From contig NMRA01000329.1 in the NCBI GenBank assembly GCA_002633005.1, positions 353,894-417,893 of the forward strand: a stretch of 64,000 nucleotides of DNA, written 5' to 3'. Below, one piece after another: positions 49,101 to 61,100 of this stretch. Numbering within the stretch: position 1 is the first letter of the stretch; each line of letters opens with the position of its first letter. Source of the stretch: Phoronis australis. Lineage: Eukaryota > Phoronida > Phoronidae. The notes under the pieces were generated by a model. The model did no database searches. It had not been told where the DNA came from and worked only from the letters and a program-made list of their open reading frames with translations. The translations under genes and the position numbers were made by a program.

Positions 49101-52100
49101 ATATTGAAGAAAGACATTTGTTCACATCAACATATGGGGCACGTTAATTTGAACTAGGGATATATCAGACTAAGGCGAATTAGATTGTATTTTGTATTAT
49201 TGAGTCGTCGTAACCTCTGTAAATTGGAGAAATATTACTTCGATATTTTTGTACAAAGACAAGTTATTACAGAATCTTACGTTCGAAGTGCCATCGTGAC
49301 CAGTTTTGGTACTCTGTTGACCAGTGGCGATCGTTGTACCGTTGGAGTGAACCGAAATACTGTAATAAAAGTAATTTTCAGAATTGATTTTAAAGTAACT
49401 GAAATTTCAATCCATTTCTCTTCGTTGCTCAAGATAGGCTTACGCACAATAGTCCGAGATAAATACTTAAAAAGTGCACAGTTTAATCTTGTAAGTGAAC
49501 AAAGAGCAAGGTTGATTCAATTTTATTTAAGAATGTATACACCTCGACGTTGTAAATTCATGATTTCTTTTATTCAAACTTGGACAAAATAATTAATTTG
49601 AGCTGATCGCATCATTCTGTTGTGCATATCGCCCGCAAAACCTTCATCGGCTATTACTATACCCATGGGTCGTGCATTCGTGAAATTAATAAGTACGAGC
49701 ACGAACCAATGCTGTTGCACCCTGTTCTCTCGAACCACTAATGTTGGTTACCATTTGATATCGTCGGTGTGCTCGCGATAGTGCCGCTGGAAGTGTTGGT
49801 CTCTGTTGTATAGCACCGCCACGTGGCCTATGAAGTAGATAAGTTCACCGCTCGCCAACAAATGGATGTTGTTTCTGCAGTCGTGGCCGCGATAGCCGTA
49901 CCTAGGAGATAATGCCCACTATTACAGTAAGTAGCACTAACTTTGCCCGACTTGGTACGTTCTAACTCAGTTTGGAACTGGGTCACTGTGTATATCGTGA
50001 CGTGCAAAAGACGACGATAAAGAGGAAAGTACTTTTTGTCCTTGTCGAAGTTGTGCGAATAAATGCCCTACATCATCAATGTGGCTCAAGGTAGACAGTC
50101 TTGCCACGCAAGGTCATTGTGATCAACTCATCCCAAGCCCTAGTCACAGTCACGTGATAAGCCTGAGCTTCACACCCTTTAGTTGGGACAGGCATTGGTA
50201 TGTAATAAATCAACTGGCCAACTTACACCCAGTTCAGCTGTATCCTCTCTCGTGGCGGATCCGTCACTATGTTCTTAGTCTTGTATTCTGTTGGAATCCA
50301 GAACCTAAACGTTCGTCCACTTATTTCGGCCACTTGTACCTTTTCTGAATTTTCTCTCAAAGATTTCAAACTCGAGTTCAAACTTCCATCTACGATAACA
50401 AAACGTGTACGTGTGTGAGCAGGACCGTCTCGAATAGAATATACACCCAGAGAAACAGTACTGTCAGTGTGGCTTTTCTAATATAGCAACACCTAAGTAT
50501 ACAATTGTATATTGATTTGAAATTCAAAACAAATGACGCTTACTAGTTTAATTGTAACACTCTTTCTAAACAATGCACTTTTCGAAGCGAAGCGTCGATT
50601 TTTTAAATGAACCTGATTTCCAACAAAGAAACGAACTTTTGATTTAAACCGCTTCTTGATCGCTATAAAACTTGTTCCTTACTCGTACGAGAAGTGACTT
50701 CTGGAACAGATAATTCGATTCCTTGAGACCGCGCCTTGGCGCATTAACTGACACCTCGTGACATGAAGCCATCCTATAGAGTATGGACCTTCTCACGCAA
50801 TGTCGACCTGTCAGTTATTTCAAAGCCCTGGTCCTTCAATATGACTACGTTAAAACCAATTTGAGACCAATTTCACAACATTAAGTGGTCTAAATTAAAT
50901 TAAGTCGTTTTGTGATGGAATGCAGGGTTATTTAAGAAACTTTAAATTCAATTTTGAGTTTTAATTTTTGGTGTTCAGCCAGATATTCGCCGTCATTAGA
51001 ATAAATGAGTGTAGTCTGAGAAACTTTGCATACAATTAACGCCAATACTACGATACAGGTTTGCAAGTTATGGGGCGAACTTTGAATGTCGTTTTGGTCC
51101 AGTTATATTCTAAATTAGATAAAGAAAAACATTTACTTAAAAACAGAATTTATGTACAATAATCAGCAATTCGAAAGCGTCCATTGTTGAGATACAAACG
51201 TTTTGTGTACTAAAGTTCCAAACACAGTTACCTCCTTCACACAGTCTATTTTACCTGCTATTGAAGATTTGGAATCCGAGTCGGTGCTATCCATCTCCAA
51301 CAAGGGGATTTCGTCCGGTTTCTTGCCTTCAACGTGTTAAACCGCATATTAAGTTGTGTTTGCACCTTACATTGCATTTTACATTTCTAGCCTTCGGCGT
51401 CTTAAACATTTAAGATTATGCTCTATAATGCACTTCGTATTATAGTCACTTCTTTTTAAGGCAATGTTAAATTTGGTTTTGGATGTTTTGACACCGATAT
51501 GAACCAGAGGGAAATCATGTACCGTAATCGTTCGGGTTAACGCCCATGCTCAGTTAACCGCCCATCCCTGACTTTAAGTGGATTTTCGATTTAACCGCCC
51601 ACTGCTCAGTTAACCGCCCTCCCCCTATTTTTTGGATTCGCCAATTTAACCGCCCAGGGCGTTAACCCGAACGATTACGGTATTCATACATTTTCAATGA
51701 TGGTAAATTCAGTTAAAAATTCAAAGTCTTCCTCGCGGTAATTTTCGTAGCAAAATATTAAGATCTTGTTTCAGTCTCGTTCGCATCCTACAAGGATTAT
51801 AAGCGTCAAAAGAAGCCACGGAGCTCACTGCAGCCAAAGAATGCACTCCGACTTGGTCTTTTTATACCAACCTCTAACCTATTTACATTGGCACGACGTT
51901 TCGGTCGGTCATTTCCCCGACCAAGATCTGTAACACCTGAGATGGTCGGAGAAGTGACCAACCGAAACGCCGTGCCATCGCAAATAAGCTAAATAGGCCA
52001 ATGAGTTTTAGAAATGACGTTACCAAATCACCACCTCAAAGCGATTTTAGGAAGACAACTGTAGATCAAAGAGAACTATTTTGTATATTCTGACCTGTTT

Positions 52101-55100
52101 AAGGATCTCGATCAGTGCCGGATTAAGAACGTAGTAGAAGTGGCATATGCTAGTTGTCCCGCTCTTTTTGGGCCCCGCATTCGCAGCAGTTTTAGACGCA
52201 CCTGGACTATAAACGTTTCTACTCCTGTGCTGACCTCAGATGGTGCGAAAGTTTGTGTTGGGGCGCCACCATTTTCAGTGTGCAGGGGCGGATCCAGTAT
52301 TTTGAGATAGGGGGGCCATGGCAGAGTATTAGCCAGGATTTTGTCCGTCAGACATTCGCACCGCCCATCTGACCCAAATGTAAACTGGGAGAATTTTAGG
52401 GCGCATGGCCCCCTTGGCCACCCTCTAAATCCACCACTGGTGTGTGTAGGGTCAAGAATGCGAAGCCCCACCGAATAATCTATTATCAAAGAAAAGATGC
52501 CGTAGTGCTGACATAAGCGCGGGGCCCCTGATTAGCGGTATGTAGACACCTGAAATCGTCTAATTAGATGCATTACCCGGTAGAAACACTGCCTCATCAT
52601 GTAGACGCCGTCTCAATTGTTTTCCTTCTCAAAAGTGAAAATTACACCCATTTTGCTTTTGGTTTGGGATAATCTTTATATTAGCATTTGAATAATGGCC
52701 CCAAGCTTCGACTTATTCTACGGGTCCCGCAATTGCTTAATACGGCACTGATCTTGATTTCAAATCACTAACGTGAAACAGCGACTGTTTTCTGAAGGTT
52801 CAGCAGGAGTGACGCATTCACAGGATAAACGTACCTTTCCGTTGTTTCACAGAGTTCAGAAAGCCTGCCACATTCTTAGTTGTGCCAACGGATTTTCGGA
52901 CCTCTGTGTAAAATATAGTTCAATATGCAATCGTATGATTTGCTTGTACGGTGGAGGTTATAATGTTTATATCCATCAAATTGTTTTAAAACTAATATGA
53001 CCATTTCGTGCACGATAACAGAAATTGTAACAACATGAACAGAATGAACTGAGAGGTGACGTCAAAATATTACTGTAAACGATTCTCCGCCGGCGCACAG
53101 AAGCAAGCAAACGTTACAAAGGCAAATTTTTGTCAGTTTTCGTGACCACACTTCACGTTTGATCAAAGATCCGTAATGGTTTTGTAGATTTCATAATTAA
53201 ATTTTTGAAGCCTCAACGCATAAGAAATATATCTTATAGTGTATTTGAAAAGTGGGTTTTTGCAGTCACGTGACCGTTATAATTTGAAAAATGCGTCATC
53301 TTTGTTTTGAACATTCATTTCTGAAAACACGAACGTCATTTTGCCTTATTTCTGGAACATAGATAAACAAATTGTATTTGAGGACATAAATCAATAGTGC
53401 CAATGTGGTGTTTACACGAGACAACCAGTTTTCAAAAAGTAACGATCACACTGTTACCTAATATTATTGATACATTCTTGTTGTTTTATTTACCTAAATA
53501 TATTTTATCTTGTAAGAAATGTTTTTATCCACATTCTATGAATAGGTGGTTTTGAAACACTTGAGTTAAAAGTTTAATAAACAAAACAAAAACAACACAC
53601 AGGCTGTTAAAACACAACATTCATTTCATATTGTGGAATGGCAAATATTGAATGATGAATTTACATAACACTCTCAAAATGTATCAAGTTAGAATAATTA
53701 TGCAGTTCATCTTTTGAGTTAATTTCTTTGCATATTATGTCAGAGGCAGAACTAAAGAAATAAGAAGAATAGGACTCAAATTCAAACACAAATCCTAGCG
53801 AATGAATAACGCAGAAGAGATTTTAAACAACAGCAAAATGAATCAGAAGAGTAAAAAATAGTGCATGTGGACTGATGCACGTATCAGACGTGCGCATGCA
53901 ACTCGGCCGAGCTACTTTTCATTTATAAATGAATACATGTAGCTATATATACAAATTAAGTCCTAAACCGAGGAGCTAGAGACCCGACCCGAGATCTAGC
54001 AGTAGGGTCCAGTAGGATTCGAACTTACGACCTGCTGAAGAGTAGGCAGACACTAAACCCGTTAGGCAACACTGCCCATTCCAATGACAATATCAAAAGA
54101 CAGTCTTTGAATTCACACAATCCCTCTTGCCCATGGGCATAGTTTTACACAAACGGACCCATGATTAAACAAACTCATGGAAGACCAACAATCCAGGAAT
54201 AATTCTTCGTTTGCAAAGGTATTAGGCACGAGTTATTCCAGAACAAAATACTACTATAAACGCGGTTTTTGGGAAACAATGACTCCTTTGACAGTTTGAC
54301 TCAGATAACTCTAAACCAACTTGCCCTCCGTGCAAACCTTACCCATGCGCCTATATTCGAAATAATGCGTTTTTATTCAAAGAAACTTTTTACACATTTT
54401 TACACATGGGCGCATGCGCATGCGCAAACGACTATCCCTCGCAATCTTGAACTGGATGATATTCATGCAGTTTTTCCACTCATAATACATTTCATTGAAT
54501 AATAAGTGTTAAATACGAATCAAGTTCTATTATTTTGCAAGGGATGAGTCAAGTTTCACTCACGTGAAATTTGCTCCTACGTTTTACTCGCGTTTTACAC
54601 ATAAGCGCATTCGCAATGCGCCCAAACATAACCGCAACTTAACATACGGGTGCATGTACGGCCTGAATACCCGTATATACAGCGTGAAAATCATGAAAAA
54701 CTTGCTCCCAGTTTCAAAGCAATTAAATGGGAATATAAAGAAGGTAAGTAAGGTAACGTTTCTCATAGATTAAGCTACAGTGCGACTGAAGCGTCTAGGA
54801 ACCGGCGTAGTAATCGACAAAAGCAATAAAGAAGGAAATGAGTTGACACAATTCTCAATAGAGCATTACTGCACCAGCACTATGTTCTATACTACACTAC
54901 AACGACTCACATGAATGGTGAAAAATTTGATGTCAAAAATCGTTAAACACTTTCATTCAAATCACAGTTGCAGTTGTTTAATACAAATATTTCTCAATGA
55001 CATTCTATAACTACACAACACTGCAAGTTTAGCAAATGAAGAAGCATAAAAACGACTCGAATTTTGCGTTTCTTTTGTAAGGTTGATATTTTCGATGTAA

Positions 55101-58100
55101 TGACAATTTGATTTAATCGATGAAGTCTATAAACTGTAAAATTTGCGTGCGCTAGTGTTCTGCGTAAGACTGTGGTGTTCCATCGTCACCGAGAAAGTAG
55201 CCAGCGTCATCATTGGTTCAGCATTTGGCTATTAGCAGTTGTGGTATCATTCCATGCAATAACAACTTTGCGGCGAGAACAGGAAAATGTATTTCTGTGA
55301 CACCCAGAATAGTAACTAAATCATGGCCACTCGGTACTTTATTCCTCTGTTTCTGTTTGACTGTCATGTCCATGCGGAACACCTCGGGTAATTTAGTAGC
55401 CTCGAAATCGTCCGAAGCACCTCGCGTATTTTCTATATGTTAAATATTCCCACGTATGTGAAGGTTATCTGCTCAAGTGAGATGACTTTCAATTTGGGGA
55501 ACGATTGTCCGTGTGACTTAAGTTAGCACATGCGCAGGCCACTTTTACCTCCGAGAATGGCGAATCCCTTTCTTGTATGAAAGTCACATGATTTGCCGAT
55601 TGAGTTAAGTCCGCATCTTGGCAGATAATTATCACCTCTGAATGGGAAATGTCAGGCGACGAAAATACCCGATGTGTTCCGGATACCCCGAAATTTGAGG
55701 CTAGGAAGGTATTCCCAGATGCTCCGAATAGTTCACATTACTTTTATATATGTATTAAGAACGACATAATGTGTTTGGGAATCTAACGAATATAGTGCTG
55801 AGTGACACTAGGTGTCGAGGTCAAAGAAACACATAGCTGCACTACCATGTTTTCTAATGCAAGCAGTTCACAACACATACTGTACAAACAATATTCACCT
55901 TCGGAGCTCATGGTCACTTGCTCTTTACCAGATTTACCTGGAGAACCTAACAGAATAAATGTATTTGTGAAAAACAGAGAAATATCTAGACACAACCTAT
56001 TCTTTAATGTAAGCTTCTGCTTGAGGCCTTGGATACAGGGGGCGCAGTCGTCGAGGTAATGGTGATTTGATTTTACCTGGAGATTTAGGACGAAGAGCTG
56101 AAAGTAGTGAATTGTACTTTATAAAGGGTACCCCTATCAAATACTGTAAAAGCATGGTTATATTAAAACGTGAAATTGACAAAATGGGTTTCGCGCTATT
56201 GAGGAGTATCGATATAAAAACAAGCTTCAAAACACACTTTCATAATCGTAGCCAACTCTCGTAGGCAACAAAGTTTTTATGTTCTGTGGCACGTGACATA
56301 CACAAGTTCCGAGCTCAAACTTTTAACAGAAGTCGACCAAGGTCTATCGTATAATTCTTGTGAACAATAATGAAGCCTGTCACCTTACCTTCGTTGATAA
56401 CCTCAGCAGTCTCTTGGCGTTCTTCCTTCACAGAAGCCTGCGACAGAAGACCGTCTTCTATATACATATTATCCATCGTGTTTGAATGAATGCTGCTGGT
56501 GGACGGTACAGTCGACAGTGGTGGAATAGGTGACGTCATCACAATAACACTCGGTGTGGCGGGAGTGGCGGGAGATTCCTGGTGGGGTGCAAGGGATAGT
56601 GAAGTTTGGTACTATCTGCAGTGCATACTCCTCGCGTGTGAAACAAACATCACATAACAGAACAATGGGAGAGGACAAATGAAACTGGTCTCAACTTGAT
56701 CCGTACTTGGATTTAAAGTGAGTTCTATTTTTGGGAAGAACTAGTCAGCCTTTCTTTATTGCCTGAGATCTTGCTTGGCGCATAAAATGACCAGTCTGGT
56801 CCAGTCAAATTGTTAAGCCTGATCTCAAGCGATGACGACCTGCCAGTCTTCCCAAGCACAATGTAAGGAAGAAGCGGAATCCAATTTTATAGCGGTATAG
56901 GGCCTCAATCAAATGTTAGTTTTTTGGGTTTACAGTACTATTAAATGTTAGAACATAAAATTCAATTTCCACCAACAGTGTTCACGAAGTGCTTCTATTG
57001 CATTTACAGATCCTCCGTTCGGTGTGATTTTGATGGGCTTATCTTCTTTTTCTGCAAAAACGAGACACTGAAACTAAACTTGCTCTAATAAGGAGTAACA
57101 GAGGTGCGAGATGAGCTAATTCTGGACAGATAACACAAAGAAAGAAGAGGTTGTCTTCGACTATGTGCTCAAAGTCTAAGTAAGGCAAGAACACAGAGAT
57201 ACTGCAGCAATGAACATGACATGGCATTCTACACACATCATTATGGCATCTATCTTCATTGTCCGAATAAACTAGAAATAACTCCAAGAGTGTAAGCCTT
57301 CATTTACACAGCCATTCGTTTGTGCGTTTGCGTACTCGCGCGCGCGTGTGTATATTTGCGTGTGTGCGAGCGTGCGAGCATGCGTGAGCGTGTGCGTGTG
57401 TGGGTACATATCATGGCAAGCCAAAAATGTGATGTAATTCCTGCCGGAAAAACGTTTTCCTAGTTTTTTTTTTTGAAATTGCAGTAAAAGCGTCGTAATG
57501 CTTAAGATCATGCACAAAATCTAATTGCTTTTTTAATTCATGGTCTAGAAAAAATGGGTCTGTAGCCTTTTTATAATTTTCTCAATGCATACGCTTTAAG
57601 CAAACAAATTAAGGCAAACACGTAACCTCTCGCAAGCGGAAGTTATGTTTCGAGTCTGTACAATTCCAAACCCAAGTAAGTACTTCGCCTGCTCTATAAA
57701 CTCTACAGAATACAATGAGCACAAATATCACGATGCCTGAGTATACCTGAGTTGATGAGATCGTTGAAGAGCTTTGTGATTGGTGAAGGCTCCCCGCTAA
57801 CGAGGCGGCAACGCGTATTGTGTTCTTGTTGAATTTGAGCTTGCTCGAACCAGGTAAAGGTTTGTCTGGGTTATGACTTATCCATGACTCGAGGGCTTTT
57901 TCTAAGAAGCTCATTAGTTCGGGCCAGCTAAAATTAAAGTCAACCGATAATTAGCACAATTGAGTGGTGTTGATATCTTCGATAGATGTTTCGGTGGAAA
58001 CTCTTATAAGATAGCGTAACTTTGGGTAAAATATATGAATGAGAACTCAAACTGATAGAGTTAATAATTACGCAACGGCAAAACTACAATATTTCTAGTC

Positions 58101-61100
58101 ATTACACAACTCCCATCTATTGCTATGTATCCTTGACAAACTTTGTGACGTGATAGACATAGAAGTGATTTCTGCTACATCAGTAATAACTATGTTCAAA
58201 TTCGAGTGTTGAACGGGAACCGTAATTATTCATTCCACCTCACTCACGTTGAAACTTACCTAACCATGCCATTGTTTTCGTCGTCACAGCGTCGTAAGAC
58301 ACTAGACAACAACGCCCCATAGATTGGTATCTGAGCTTCTGTGCACAAAGTAAGCAACTAAAACCAATTAATAAACTAAGCAATTAAATAAACCACGTCA
58401 TTGTAATGAAGAAGTGTAATTAGCAAACAGTTGCATGGAGTTGAGTTTGATTACGATAACATCGTGAACACATGGTCATCCAATAACACTTTGTCATTAA
58501 AAGTTATATTCTTATTTTCATATTCTGGGATATCGCGTTTGTTGGTACTCTTCGGAAACACTATAGTTTTATGTCCAACAGACCATATTTCGTCACGTGC
58601 ATTTGTAATATTAAACGACTCGTTATAAGCAAAATCAGTTTTGCTGTACTGGAGAGCCCAGCTAATGTGTATTTAGATTTCATAGTAAATATATTAATAA
58701 ATGTCTTGCGGATTAGGATAATATGAAACGTCATAATATCGGATCATGTCTTACTTCATTTTTCTGTATTTTTCCCATCTTAGCCTCATCACGCTGTTGA
58801 CAGGTTGTTCGAAGTTCATTGAGATCAAAATAATCGTCGCATTTTCCTATTTGCTCCTCCAGGCGTCGCAGCAAGTCAGCGTCTCGTTCTTCAACGCTCA
58901 TTTGGGAAGAAGTCGTTTTCAGGTCGTTCCGTGCGTTTCTGGCCCGAACGCTATCCCTACCTGGGTTTGTTGAGAAATATTCGTAAGCTCATTTGGTCAG
59001 TTGTGATTGAATCAAAATTGTATTAATCACAAATTAAACATATCTTGTGAATACAGAAATTGGAAACTATTGTTTGCTACAGTGCTTCCAGAACAATACC
59101 TCTTCCGAACTCTGAACCGTGGTTCGGAGGGAGCTTTTTAGGTTTTTCAGTGATCTTGCGCCCGGAAAACTGAAGATTTTCCTTTCGGGCAGAAATTAGT
59201 TAAGTGGTTCGAAAAATTCATTTTGATTCAATGTTCGGAAATTGTAAAGTGAGTGTACTTCATTTACTAAGTCGGGTCGACTAGCTAAGATATCGATCAA
59301 GACATAGTTCCGTAGAGCAATTTTCTTGCGAAAGAATTGTCTCAAGATCCCGCAAAACCACGCGAGCCAATGAAAAGCCAGTATCTTCTTACCTAAACGG
59401 CAGCCACTTAAGTTATTGGTCGGTGAGGCTGGAATGCTGAATTACTGGATTGAATTAATAATTTAAGGGAAATATTTCTGTTTCCGCTCCACACGCGAAA
59501 ATAGTAAATGGGGTCTAGTACGGAGCCCAGCTCTGATAGGTCCGTAAGCCGTATGTAGTCATCGAGAACCACAGATATCTTAGGCCGTTGACCCTACTGC
59601 TCACCCTTTACAGTGTCATTGCCTGTGCACCTCCTGAGCGTCCACAAGCGATGTATTGCTTATGACTTTTCTTGACGCTGCTACTTATAGCGTTTTAGCG
59701 CCCTTTTACTGTAACTTGCTTCTTCTGATTGTGACTTCTGACAGTTTTTGTTCTTTCTTCATTTATGAATAAATAATAAACTTAGTCTATAAATAAGTTT
59801 AAAAAACGAAAATTAATATGAAACTTCTATATTTAATTTTTTTGTATCTATATTGTAATACGTAATTACTGTGGTATCTTGATGAACGAGAGGAGGAACA
59901 GAAAAACGGGGAGGGTGATGCTCTCAACCCTACCCCCTCTGAAAAAACCTTCGGTACTTTGCTTATGAGTGCAGATATGTCGTTTGAAAATATAGTTGCT
60001 TTTCTCGTGATAAAGTACATAAGAGGTGAATTACCCGTCTTGTTATGTGCAGCAACTAGGACGTGATACAACTTTTCAAAGTTAACACCTTTGCTGTCTG
60101 TGAAGGTATTCACCATCAGCTGATACACACGTGGTGGAAACTTGATGCCATTTTCCTACAAGAAATCGAGCATTGGACTGCGATTGCAAGACCTTTCAGT
60201 AAACCTTTTTTGTAATGAATCAGAGCAGAATTTCAATTTGACGCAAAGGAAGTCGAGAGTAGCACAAATAAGCCCTCATCATTAGTCATCTATTCTGGGA
60301 GCAAATTACGGCGGCTGGGAATATGTTTGAATCTCTTAGTGACTGTTTTTTCCATTTGACAAAAGGTTATTACGTTTTTGTGGCTTGCGGTAAATTTGCG
60401 CGATCCATCACCTGGACCTGTGATACAACAGCCTCGACAGACCAATAAACTACAACAGTATAGTTCATTGATTGGAACTTGTCTACTTATAATCCATACT
60501 CACTCAAGAAAAGAACTCGAATCAAAGCTTATGGTCGCTAACACTCGTATAAAAACATTCTCATATTATTATCAGTCCGTTACTCCGTACCTGCAGCGCG
60601 TTAGTCAGATCTTTGTGCGTTATACGCGAGTCAATGCTGCTGGCACCGCATCGTCGGAGCGCCATCTGAAGCGCCCGCAGGCGCTGCCTGCTCACTTCTT
60701 CCAAAGTATCCATTAAATAACCCAGTAAATCCGTTTCAAAATCCGGTTTCTTCTTTTCTTCCTCTTCCACTCGTTCTTCATTCTGATTCAAACCTTGAAG
60801 GGAAAATCGTGCGTTGTTACGAGACCATAACGTATCGGCAACTAGTTCAGATTGGAGGTTTCCAGAAATCCAAATAAATAAAAAGGAAATGAACACTGAT
60901 TTGGTTAAAATAAACAAAAATTGGGAATGAAATAAAATATAGTGCGTGTATTACGTAATCACTACTATGTTGTTGCCATAGACTGTAGGCATAGTTGTAA
61001 TCTACATGTATAGTGTTGTATGCCTTCAGACTTGGCTCATGTGATCAATGCTCCTGGGACCTGTTCCACGAAAAGTGACGTCAGAAACTTGGTGTTGAGG

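Noticed and set aside
57006-57043. Possible extra EMAP-like linker exon after a good acceptor (CTCGTTTTTGCAG on the minus strand)
   Set aside because: With the phase 0 end of the preceding exon, its only GT donor leaves phase 2, which does not join to the next exon. The attractive reading KEDKPIKITPNG requires the wrong incoming phase.
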